Shown piece by piece: positions 1-5,768 of a DNA stretch of 5,768 nucleotides. The translations under genes and the position numbers were made by a program. Origin of the DNA: an uncultured Alphaproteobacteria bacterium (GTDB lineage Bacteria > Pseudomonadota > Alphaproteobacteria > Rhizobiales > Aestuariivirgaceae). The stretch spans positions 1 through 5,768 of the forward strand of contig CALMLK010000174.1 in the NCBI GenBank assembly GCA_937868035.1, written 5' to 3'. Positions within the stretch are counted from its first letter, which is position 1. Every line of letters begins with the position of its first letter. The notes under the pieces are model-generated. The model had not been told where the DNA came from, did not search any database, and saw nothing but the letters and a program-made list of their open reading frames with translations.

Positions 1-98
1 TCCTTGCCAAACCCATCAAGGGAACGTAAATCACAATATAGGATTAAAGTCAATAGACGCGATGACACCACTGACAGGTGCGCCTGAACCGCGCCGCC
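1..98. other. Gene-free AT-rich left edge
   Basis: No convincing coding sequence lies here. The stretch from about 20 to 60 is clearly richer in A and T than the rest of the window. Read leftward, it carries TTGACT (48-53) followed 17 bases later by TTTACG (25-30), a weak match to a sigma-70 promoter. CAAGGA, a ribosome-site-like motif, falls on the minus strand at 1-6. Together these would fit a leftward gene starting just outside the window, downstream of and in the same direction as the FAD oxidoreductase. The -10 match is poor, so this is a suggestion only. A short CAGG/CCTG dyad (77-88) is too weak to call a terminator. Confidence 0.25.
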
Positions 99-1436
99 TC
101 AGTGACTGTCCTGCCAGCCGAACCAGAGATAGGCGCCTTTCAGGTAGAACGGGCGGAACATGGGGAGGGGATATTTCGCGAGGCGGCGGGTGATGACGGC
201 GGGCACATCGCGCGCTGCCTTCCCGTCCAGCATCATGCGGGCAACGGCGCGGCCCGACCACGACCCCATGGCGACGCCGTTGCCGTGATAGGCGAGCGCG
301 GTCCACACCGTCTTTCTTTCATCGAGTGCGCCCACATACGGCACGAGGTCGTGCGCGAGGCAGACGAAGCCCCGCCAGAAGTGGGTGATCTCCGCGTCCT
401 TCCAGGCCGGGAACATGCGCTGGAATGTCCCGGTCATGGAGGCGCGATAGCCCGCTGCCGCAGCCGCCGATGAATCGGTGCCGCCGCGGCCTCCGAACAG
501 GAAACGCTTGCCGGGCAGGAGGCGGAAATAGTGCAGCAGGTTGCGGCTGTCGTAGGCGAGGATCTCGCTGGTCCAGTTCTGCGCCTTCAGTTCCGCATCG
601 GTGAGCGGGCGTGTGACGATGATATTTGAAAGGGCCGGCATGATGCGGCCGGCGTGGCGTGGTGAAACATCCTCGGGCGTGTAGCCATTGGTGGCGACGA
701 TCACGCGTTTTGCGGTGAGCGTACCGGTGGCCGTCGTGAGGCGGTGGGCGCCGTTGCTCTCCTCCCAGCGGATGATGCGGCTATGGGGGTGCAGCCTGGC
801 GCCGGCCTTGTGGGCCGCGCGGGCGAGGCCGCGTGCGTAGTTGAGGGGATGGACGCCAAAGCCCGTCGGCCCGAGCAGGCCGCCATGGAATTCGGGTCCG
901 GCCATTCCGCGCTCCATGAGTTGCTCGCGTGTGAGCACCTCGTTGTCTTCGCCGAATGTCTCGCGATGAAAACGCTGGTCCTCGCGCAATTCGTCGAGAC
1001 GGCCGGGGAGATGCGCAAGGGTGATCTCGCCATTGCCGGTCTTCCAGATGTCGATGCCGTGGCGCGCCGCATTGTCTGCCACGAGGGCCACGCTCTCCTG
1101 CATGGTCTTGAAGAACTGCTTGGTGGCATCGCGGCCATAGCGGCTGATCATCTTGCCATAGGACATCTTGTGGGAACCGATGCAGGCAAAGCCGCCGTTG
1201 CGGCCTGACGCGCCCCAGCCGATGGCGCCAGCCTCCAGAAGGCGCACGTCAACGCCCCGTTCCGCCAGTTCCAGCGCCGCTGAAAGGCCGGTGAAGCCAC
1301 CGCCGATCACAGCCACATCGCAACTTTCCTGCCCGGCGAGAGTTGAAAGGCTGAGGTTCAGGGGGTCCGCAGAGGATTCCCAATAGCTATCAACGGGTTG
1401 ATTAAAGTGAAGGGCGTCTGGATGCACGAGTTTCAT
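99..1436 (-). CDS. FAD-dependent amine oxidoreductase, DAO family (gamma-glutamylputrescine oxidase-like)
   Basis: This 445-residue cytoplasmic flavoprotein belongs to the DAO (glycine/D-amino-acid oxidase) superfamily. An N-terminal segment of about 38 residues precedes the Rossmann fold. The FAD-binding GxGxxG is at residues 45-50 in [12 protein letters not shown], and the beta-strand acid that contacts the FAD ribose is in RLLEA (65-69). The motif GASGRNGG (75-82) and the C-terminal [13 protein letters not shown] (383-395) are typical of the PuuB/OrdL branch, which oxidises gamma-glutamylputrescine or related amines. Length agrees with that family (about 425-440). The ATG is supported by AAGGTG on the minus strand (1444-1449 region), five to six bases upstream. 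It is divergent from the RlpA-like gene and close to a polyamine operon, which favours a polyamine-related substrate. The family also covers sarcosine and other secondary-amine oxidases, so the exact substrate is unproven and puuB is not assigned. Confidence 0.88.
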   Translation of the reverse strand: MKLVHPDALHFNQPVDSYWESSADPLNLSLSTLAGQESCDVAVIGGGFTGLSAALELAERGVDVRLLEAGAIGWGASGRNGGFACIGSHKMSYGKMISRYGRDATKQFFKTMQESVALVADNAARHGIDIWKTGNGEITLAHLPGRLDELREDQRFHRETFGEDNEVLTREQLMERGMAGPEFHGGLLGPTGFGVHPLNYARGLARAAHKAGARLHPHSRIIRWEESNGAHRLTTATGTLTAKRVIVATNGYTPEDVSPRHAGRIMPALSNIIVTRPLTDAELKAQNWTSEILAYDSRNLLHYFRLLPGKRFLFGGRGGTDSSAAAAAGYRASMTGTFQRMFPAWKDAEITHFWRGFVCLAHDLVPYVGALDERKTVWTALAYHGNGVAMGSWSGRAVARMMLDGKAARDVPAVITRRLAKYPLPMFRPFYLKGAYLWFGWQDSH

Positions 1437-1502
1437 AAGTTCACCTTGCCATATTCTCGCCCCATCTCAAACTATGGTGCGCTGCACACTACAGGGGGCA
1501 TT
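1437..1502. promoter_or_regulatory. Short divergent promoter region with imperfect dyad
   Basis: Only 66 bases separate the divergent starts, so both promoters must sit here or run into the coding regions. Rightward, TTGCCA (1446-1451) matches five of six -35 bases, but the best -10 at the right distance (AACTAT, 1470-1475) is poor. An 11-base dyad, GTGC-GCT-GCAC (1477-1487), with further outer matches TA/TA (1473-1474 and 1490-1491), lies where a transcription start or operator could be. The gap also holds both ribosome sites: AGGGGG (1493-1498) for the rightward gene and AAGGTG (minus strand) for the leftward gene. The presence of divergent promoters follows from the layout; the exact elements are guesses. 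Confidence 0.35.
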
Positions 1503-1844
1503 ATGAAGAATATTGTGGCAGCCGCAGTTGCGGCGATGGTTTTTGTTGCGCAGCCAGTGACGGCCAATAACGTTGGCATGGCGTCTTATTACAAATCCGG
1601 AAAGCGCACCGCCAACGGCGAACGCTTCAATCCCAACGGCCTCACAGCCGCACACCGTTCACTGCCGTTCGGCACCAAACTGAAAGTGACAAATCCGCGC
1701 ACCGGACGCTCGGTTGTCGTGCGGGTCAATGACCGCGGGCCTTTCATTCGCGGGCGCGTCATTGATCTTTCGTTGGGCGCGGCGCGTGTGATCGGCCTCA
1801 CCGCCTCGGGCGTCGGGCGGATTTCATACACCATCCTTCGCTGA
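1503..1844 (+). CDS. Secreted RlpA-like double-psi beta-barrel protein
   Basis: This 113-residue protein is an RlpA-family double-psi beta-barrel domain with a signal peptide and nothing else. Residues 1-21 are a typical Sec signal: MKN, then an Ala/Val-rich core, then VTA before Asn22. There is no lipobox cysteine, so it should be soluble in the periplasm rather than a lipoprotein. Family motifs run in order: GMASYY (25-30), RTANGERF (35-42), [12 protein letters not shown] (47-58), VRVNDRGPF (73-81) and RGRVIDLS (83-90). RlpA proteins bind or cleave denuded peptidoglycan glycan strands. The polar residues expected to matter (Glu40, His51, Asp77, Asp88) are present. The SPOR domain of classical RlpA is absent, so septal targeting cannot be assumed. 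The ATG follows AGGGGG by four bases; the reading frame stays open upstream but lacks a better start. It is followed by a strong hairpin, which suggests a unit separate from the polyamine operon. Confidence 0.88.
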   Translation: MKNIVAAAVAAMVFVAQPVTANNVGMASYYKSGKRTANGERFNPNGLTAAHRSLPFGTKLKVTNPRTGRSVVVRVNDRGPFIRGRVIDLSLGAARVIGLTASGVGRISYTILR

Positions 1845-1850
1845 GGCCCG

Positions 1851-1870
1851 AGCGCTGGCCTGCGCTGGCC
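1851..1870 (+). repeat. Tandem 10-base direct repeat
   Basis: Two adjacent copies of (A/T)GCGCTGGCC occur at 1851-1860 and 1861-1870, differing only in the first base. They lie seven bases after the stop codon of the RlpA-like gene. The second copy forms most of the left arm of the hairpin at 1858-1892, and the first copy could pair with part of the same right arm. The repeat therefore gives two alternative foldings, or may be the result of a small tandem duplication. Confidence 0.7.
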
Positions 1871-1892
1871 CCAAGACGGGGCCGGTGCAGGC
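1858..1892 (+). terminator. 15-base-pair GC-rich hairpin, probable terminator without U-tract
   Basis: Positions 1858-1872 pair with 1878-1892 around a five-base AAGAC loop. I checked all 15 pairs: thirteen are Watson-Crick and two are G-U (1864/1886 and 1866/1884). The six innermost are the perfect GGCCCC/GGGGCC. The hairpin starts 13 bases after the stop of the RlpA-like gene and ends 50 bases before the acetylpolyamine amidohydrolase start, which is a usual place for a terminator. The run of T expected of an intrinsic terminator is missing; GTTGATCC follows instead. It could end transcription inefficiently, stabilise the 3' end of the upstream message, or act as a leader structure for the downstream operon. 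Confidence 0.55.
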
Positions 1893-1942
1893 GTTGATCC
1901 GGCGAACACATTTTGCCAGTCTCACCGGACAAGAGGTGGGAC

Positions 1943-2971
1943 ATGCATATCGTTTTCTCGGAAGATCACCGCAAGCATTTCGCGCAAGGCGAAGTTTATG
2001 GCGGCGAACTGGTGACGCCGTTCGAGCGCCCGTCGCGGATGGAGTACATCCTGCGCGAATTGAAGCGGCGCGGCATGACCGACATCATCGCGCCGGGGAA
2101 GCTCGACATGAAGGCGGTGAAGCGCGTGCATGACGCGGGCTTCCTCGACTTCCTGCGCACCGCCTGGGGCGAATGGCAAAAGGCCGGCTACCGGGGCGAA
2201 ATCCTGCCGACGGCCATTCCCAACCGCTCCTTGCAACAACGCATTCCCCGCTGGATCGATGGCAAGGTGGGGTACTACATCCACTCCGTCGAGACGGCGA
2301 TCACGGCGGGCACCTGGGAAGCCGCCTGCGCCTCGGCATCCGTGGCGCTGACGGCGCAGAAAATCGTGGGCAGCGGTGCGCGCGCGGCTTTCGCGCTGTG
2401 CCGCCCGCCGGGGCATCATGCGCACGACGATCTCTATGGCGGCTATTGCTTCCTCAACAATGCGGCCATCGCCGCGCAGGCGTTTCGCGACCAGGGAGCG
2501 GCGCGCGTCGCCATCCTCGACATCGACTTTCACCACGGCAACGGCACGCAGGACATTTTCTATGACCGGGGCGATGTGCTGTTCTGTTCGCTCCATGGCA
2601 ACCCGGAGGACTGCTACCCGCACTTCCTCGGCTACAAGGACGAGACGGGTACGGGCAAGGGCGAGGGTTTCAATTTCAACTATCCCATGGGCCCCGGCAC
2701 GGGGTTTGAAAAATGGGGCAAGGCGCTGAAGTCCGCACTGGCGAAGATCAAGACCTATGGGCCTGACGTGCTGGTGGTGTCACTCGGCGTCGATGCTTTC
2801 AAGGATGATCCCATCAGCTTCTTCAAGCTGACGAGTGAAGACTTCACGCGGACGGGTGCCGCGATCACCAAGCTCAAGCTGCCGACGCTGTTCGTGATGG
2901 AAGGCGGCTATGCCATCGAGGCGATCGGCGTCAACACCGTGAACGTGCTTGCAGGTTTTGAGGATGCGTGA
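1943..2971 (+). CDS. aphA: Acetylpolyamine amidohydrolase (class II-like histone deacetylase family)
   Basis: This 342-residue cytoplasmic zinc enzyme should remove acetyl groups from N-acetylputrescine, N-acetylcadaverine and related acetylpolyamines, releasing the free amine and acetate. It is a single arginase/deacetylase-fold domain. Residues seen are RPPGHHAH with tandem His158-His159, zinc ligands Asp195 and His197 in DIDFHHGNGT, zinc ligand Asp284 in SLGVDAFKDDP, and the transition-state tyrosine Tyr323 in EGGY. These numbers equal those I recall for Mycoplana ramosa acetylpolyamine amidohydrolase (341 residues). Tyr168 and Glu117, described there as lining the narrow polyamine gorge, are also present. 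The long loop before residue 117, which separates this family from histone deacetylases, is retained. ATG 1943 is chosen because AGAGGTGG lies just upstream and the length then matches the family; a TTG 30 bases earlier is in frame but has no such support. It is the first gene of the operon. Confidence 0.93.
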   Translation: MHIVFSEDHRKHFAQGEVYGGELVTPFERPSRMEYILRELKRRGMTDIIAPGKLDMKAVKRVHDAGFLDFLRTAWGEWQKAGYRGEILPTAIPNRSLQQRIPRWIDGKVGYYIHSVETAITAGTWEAACASASVALTAQKIVGSGARAAFALCRPPGHHAHDDLYGGYCFLNNAAIAAQAFRDQGAARVAILDIDFHHGNGTQDIFYDRGDVLFCSLHGNPEDCYPHFLGYKDETGTGKGEGFNFNYPMGPGTGFEKWGKALKSALAKIKTYGPDVLVVSLGVDAFKDDPISFFKLTSEDFTRTGAAITKLKLPTLFVMEGGYAIEAIGVNTVNVLAGFEDA

Positions 2972-5033
2972 TCCGCGCCACGACATCCTCTTCGAGCCGG
3001 TGAAGATCGGGCCGCTCACCGCCAAGAACCGCTTCTACCAGGTACCGCATTGCAATGGCGGCGGCTACCGCGACCCGTCCGCCGTTGCGGAAATGCGGCG
3101 CGTGAAATCGGAAGGCGGATGGGGGGTCATCTTCACCGAGCAGGTGGAGATCCACCACACGTCGGAGATCACTCCCTTCATCGAGTTGCGCCTGTGGGAG
3201 GAGAAGGACCTGCCGTCCTTCGTGAAGATGGCGGATGCCATTCATTCCCACGGCGCGCTTGCCGGGATCGAGCTTGCCTATCCCGGTGTGAACGGGCCCA
3301 ATCTCTACAGCCGCGAGGTGCCCATGGCGCCCGTGAACATGCCGATCCTCACCTTCACGAGCGATCCCGTGCAGGCCCGCGCCATGGACAAGCAGGACAT
3401 CCGCAACCTGCGCCAGTGGCATCGCGAGGCCTATCGCCGGTCCAGACGGGCGGGGTTCGACATTCTCTGTCTTTATGGCGCCCATGGCTTCGGCGTCATC
3501 CAGCACTTCCTCAGCCCGCGCATCAATCAGCGGACCGATGAATATGGCGGGTCGCTGAAGAACCGGGCGCGGCTTCTGGCCGAGCTTGTGCAGGATGCAC
3601 GCGAGGAGGTGGGCGACACCTGCGCCATTGCGGTGCGCCTGTCGCTGGACGAGATGGTGGGGGCAGATGGCTTCAGCAACGGGGAACTGCGCGAGCTTGT
3701 GGCGATGCATGCGGCGCTTCCCGACGTGTGGGATTTTGCCCACGGCACGTGGGAGGCCTGTTCCGGCACCTCACGCTTCACGGAGGAAGCCGCGCAGGAG
3801 GAGTTGATCCGCGGCCTGAAGCAACTGACGCCGCGGCCCGTTGTGGGCGTGGGCCGCTTCACATCGCCGGACCAGATGGTGCGGCAGGTGAAACAGGGGC
3901 TGGTTGATTTCATCGGCGCGGCACGCCCCTCCATCGCCGATCCCTTCCTGCCACAGAAAATCGACGAGGGCCGCAGCGACGATATTCGCGAGTGCATCGG
4001 CTGCAACATCTGCGTCACCGGTGACATGACCATGGGCCTGTCGCGTTGCACGCAGAATTCCGCCTTCATGGAAGAATGGCGAAAGGGCTGGCATCCGGAG
4101 CGCATGCGCAAGTCCGCCCCGCAGAAGAAGGTTCTGGTTGTTGGTGCAGGTCCTGCCGGACTTTCGGCGGCGCACCGCCTTGGGATGCGGGGTTATGATG
4201 TCGCCCTGGCCGAAGCGCGCAAGGAGGTGGGCGGGCGCGTGACGCTGGAGTCGCGGCTGCCGGGGCTTTCGGCGTGGGCGCGGGTGCGGGATTACCGCAT
4301 GGGCCAGATCGCCAAGATGAACAACGTCGACGTCTATCGCGACTCCCTGCTGTCGGCGGAGGATGTGCTGGCCTTCGGGGCGCAGCATGTGTGTCTCGCC
4401 ACCGGCGCCACATGGCGGCGCGACGGCGTTGCGCGCTTTCACCTGCGTCCCATTCCCGTTGCCGGGGACGTGACGGTGCTGACGCCGGACGACATCATGG
4501 CGGGCGCACAAGCGTCCGGCCATGTGCTGATCTATGACGACGATCACTACTACATGGGGGGCGTGATGGCGGAGGCCCTGCTCAAGATGGGGTGCACGGT
4601 GACGCTGGTCACACCATCGGTGAAGGTGTCGGAGTGGACGGCGAACACGCTGGAACAGGGCTTCATCCAGCGCCGCCTGCTGACGGCGGGCGTTGATGTG
4701 CGCACAAGCCGGGCGCTCATGGCGGTTGCGCACGGCGTGGCGCGGATTGCCTGCACCTATACCGGCCGGGAAGACGATGTGGCCTGCGATGCCGTGCTGC
4801 TGGTGACGTCGCGGTTGCCCGTGGATGCGTTGCGAGGGTCGCTGCTGGCGGTGAAAGAGCATTGGGCGGGCCACGGCATTGAAAGCGTGACGGCCATCGG
4901 TGATGCGGAAGCGCCGTCGTCGGCTCTTGCATGGTCCACATATGCGGGGCATCGCTATGCCGAAAACCTGGATGAGCCGGAGGCGGGCGACCGTCTGCCC
5001 TTCCGGCGCGAAATTGCGGAGTTGTCGCCATGA
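2964..5033 (+). CDS. FMN/4Fe-4S amine dehydrogenase, trimethylamine/histamine dehydrogenase family
   Basis: This 689-residue iron-sulfur flavoprotein should oxidise a C-N bond of an amine and pass electrons to a carrier. The N-terminal old-yellow-enzyme TIM barrel spans about 1-335. It holds QVPHC with Cys30, matching the 6-S-cysteinyl-FMN cysteine of trimethylamine dehydrogenase, then YGAH (Tyr171, His174), RTDEYGGS (190-197) and RPSIADPF (321-328). Cluster cysteines are 344, 347, 350 and 362 (CxxCxxCx11C). A C-terminal two-dinucleotide-domain region begins at VLVVGAGPAG (390-399). Relatives include dimethylamine, histamine and N-methylproline (stachydrine pathway) dehydrogenases and dimethylglycine-degrading DgcA. 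Pocket residues Gln60, Trp263 and Asp354 suggest a primary or diamine substrate, which fits the polyamine neighbours. ATG 2964 has AGG (2953-2955) upstream and overlaps the preceding gene by eight bases, suggesting coupled translation. Database labels such as N-methylproline demethylase would be plausible but unproven. Confidence 0.88.
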   Translation: MRDPRHDILFEPVKIGPLTAKNRFYQVPHCNGGGYRDPSAVAEMRRVKSEGGWGVIFTEQVEIHHTSEITPFIELRLWEEKDLPSFVKMADAIHSHGALAGIELAYPGVNGPNLYSREVPMAPVNMPILTFTSDPVQARAMDKQDIRNLRQWHREAYRRSRRAGFDILCLYGAHGFGVIQHFLSPRINQRTDEYGGSLKNRARLLAELVQDAREEVGDTCAIAVRLSLDEMVGADGFSNGELRELVAMHAALPDVWDFAHGTWEACSGTSRFTEEAAQEELIRGLKQLTPRPVVGVGRFTSPDQMVRQVKQGLVDFIGAARPSIADPFLPQKIDEGRSDDIRECIGCNICVTGDMTMGLSRCTQNSAFMEEWRKGWHPERMRKSAPQKKVLVVGAGPAGLSAAHRLGMRGYDVALAEARKEVGGRVTLESRLPGLSAWARVRDYRMGQIAKMNNVDVYRDSLLSAEDVLAFGAQHVCLATGATWRRDGVARFHLRPIPVAGDVTVLTPDDIMAGAQASGHVLIYDDDHYYMGGVMAEALLKMGCTVTLVTPSVKVSEWTANTLEQGFIQRRLLTAGVDVRTSRALMAVAHGVARIACTYTGREDDVACDAVLLVTSRLPVDALRGSLLAVKEHWAGHGIESVTAIGDAEAPSSALAWSTYAGHRYAENLDEPEAGDRLPFRREIAELSP

Positions 5034-5768
5034 GAAACGTCACCGTTGCCATCACCCAGATGGCGTCGCGGCAGGATTGGGCCAGAAACTGCGACGCGGC
5101 AGAGGCGCTGGTGCGTGCGGCGGCCAAGCAGGGGGCGCACCTCATCCTGCTGCAGGAACTTTTTGACGGTGACTATTTCTGCATCGAGCAGCATGCGCGG
5201 TTCATCGCACAGGCTGAGGAACTGGACCGTCACCGCACCGTGGCGCGATTTGCCGCGCTCGCCAAGGAACTGGGCGTGGTGCTGCCGGTGAGCGTGTTCG
5301 AGCGCGCCAACACGGCGCACTACAACACGACCGTCATCGTCGATGCGGACGGGAAGCGGCTCGGCCACTATCGCAAGAGCCATATTCCCGATGGCCGGGG
5401 CTATCAGGAGAAGTTCTATTTCTCGCCGGGCGACACGGGCTTCAAGGTGTGGGACACGGCGGCCGGCAAGCTGGGCCTCGGCATCTGCTGGGACCAGTGG
5501 TTTCCGGAAACGGCGCGCGCCATGGCACTGATGGGGGCGGAACTGCTGCTCTATCCCACCGCCATCGGATCGGAGCCGCCCAATCCCGGCTATGACTCGT
5601 CTACTCACTGGCAGAATGTCATGCGCGGGCATGCGGCAGCGAACATCATGCCAACCATGGCCTCCAACCGCATCGGACGGGAGACGGCGCCCGATGGCCG
5701 GAGCGATGTCTTCTATGGCCGGTCCTTCATTGCCGACCATCAGGGGGAGAAGGTGCAGGAGATGGACC
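5030..5768 (+). CDS. aguB: N-carbamoylputrescine amidase, 3' end outside window
   Basis: The first 246 residues of a nitrilase-superfamily enzyme are present, with no stop before the window edge; the family is usually about 290 residues, so roughly the last 45 are missing. It hydrolyses N-carbamoylputrescine to putrescine, CO2 and ammonia, the last step of the agmatine deiminase route from arginine. The catalytic triad is visible: Glu43 in LLQELF, Lys116 in HYRKSHIPDG, Cys153 in GICWDQWFPE. The assisting acid Glu127 is in GYQEKFYF. The stretches DSSTHWQNVMRGHAAAN (189-205) and ASNRIG (211-216) are characteristic of the AguB subgroup rather than general nitrilases. The start codon sits in ATGA, overlapping the stop of the dehydrogenase by four bases, so translation is probably coupled. 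The agmatine deiminase partner (aguA) is not in the window and may follow to the right. Substrate is assigned by motif resemblance. Confidence 0.9.
   Translation, partial: MRNVTVAITQMASRQDWARNCDAAEALVRAAAKQGAHLILLQELFDGDYFCIEQHARFIAQAEELDRHRTVARFAALAKELGVVLPVSVFERANTAHYNTTVIVDADGKRLGHYRKSHIPDGRGYQEKFYFSPGDTGFKVWDTAAGKLGLGICWDQWFPETARAMALMGAELLLYPTAIGSEPPNPGYDSSTHWQNVMRGHAAANIMPTMASNRIGRETAPDGRSDVFYGRSFIADHQGEKVQEMD

Noticed and set aside
1398..1502. N-terminal extension of the RlpA-like protein to a TTG at 1398
   Set aside because: It would overlap the divergent oxidoreductase start and bury the signal peptide 35 residues inside. ATG 1503 has a ribosome site and puts the signal at the N-terminus.
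1894..1922. Promoter for the polyamine operon, TTGATC with CAGTCT 17 bases later
   Set aside because: The -10 element matches the consensus in only two of six bases, so it cannot be supported, although some promoter in 1845-1942 is likely.
1913..1942. TTG start at 1913 for the acetylpolyamine amidohydrolase
   Set aside because: ATG 1943 has AGAGGTGG directly upstream and gives the family length and residue numbering.
1922..2623. Minus-strand open frame of 233 residues
   Set aside because: It is antisense to the deacetylase and has the Arg-rich composition of a shadow frame.
2949..2963. TTG start at 2949 for the dehydrogenase
   Set aside because: ATG 2964 is better placed after AGG, and puts the flavin cysteine at residue 30 as in trimethylamine dehydrogenase.
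2931..3743. Minus-strand open frame of 270 residues
   Set aside because: It is antisense to the start of the dehydrogenase, whose family motifs are unmistakable; its own product shows none.
3993..4049. Abnormal iron-sulfur cysteine spacing (11 rather than 12 residues before the last cysteine)
   Set aside because: An 11-residue gap occurs, as I recall, in 2,4-dienoyl-CoA reductase relatives of the same family, so it is ordinary variation.
3771..4952. Long open frame on the minus strand, 393 residues
   Set aside because: It lies wholly antisense to the dehydrogenase, is rich in His and Arg as expected of GC-rich antisense frames, and shows no recognisable motif.
4955..5740. Minus-strand open frame of 261 residues
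   Set aside because: It is antisense to the N-carbamoylputrescine amidase, which has a complete catalytic triad in the sense frame.

Overview
The window is GC-rich, densely coded bacterial DNA, most likely from an alphaproteobacterium of the Hyphomicrobiales type. This placement is inferred from the GC-rich codon use and from the deacetylase. That protein has the length and catalytic-residue numbering I recall for acetylpolyamine amidohydrolase of Mycoplana ramosa, a member of that order. No rRNA, tRNA, insertion sequence, integrase or CRISPR array is visible.

Layout. Positions 1-98 hold no gene, only an AT-rich stretch with weak leftward promoter and ribosome-site signals at the window edge. 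A leftward gene (99-1436) encodes a DAO-family FAD oxidoreductase of the gamma-glutamylputrescine oxidase type. Across a 66-base divergent gap, a small secreted RlpA-like double-psi beta-barrel protein (1503-1844) reads rightward. A long GC-rich hairpin (1858-1892), partly built on a tandem 10-base repeat, follows it. Then comes a tightly packed rightward operon: acetylpolyamine amidohydrolase (1943-2971); a 689-residue flavin/iron-sulfur amine dehydrogenase of the trimethylamine/histamine dehydrogenase family (2964-5033, overlapping its neighbour by 8 bases); and N-carbamoylputrescine amidase (5030 to beyond the right edge, overlapping by 4 bases).

How the genes may work together. Deacetylation of N-acetylputrescine and hydrolysis of N-carbamoylputrescine both yield putrescine. 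The dehydrogenase between them keeps the flavin-attachment cysteine of its family. Its substrate pocket reads Gln60, Trp263, Asp354, which resembles my recollection of histamine dehydrogenase rather than the trimethylamine aromatic bowl. The most interesting reading is therefore a putrescine or agmatine 'funnel' with a dedicated diamine dehydrogenase. The dehydrogenase substrate is an inference. So are two apparent substitutions in it: Cys266 where trimethylamine dehydrogenase has its triad Asp, and Arg440 where it has the tyrosine used for electron exit to ETF.
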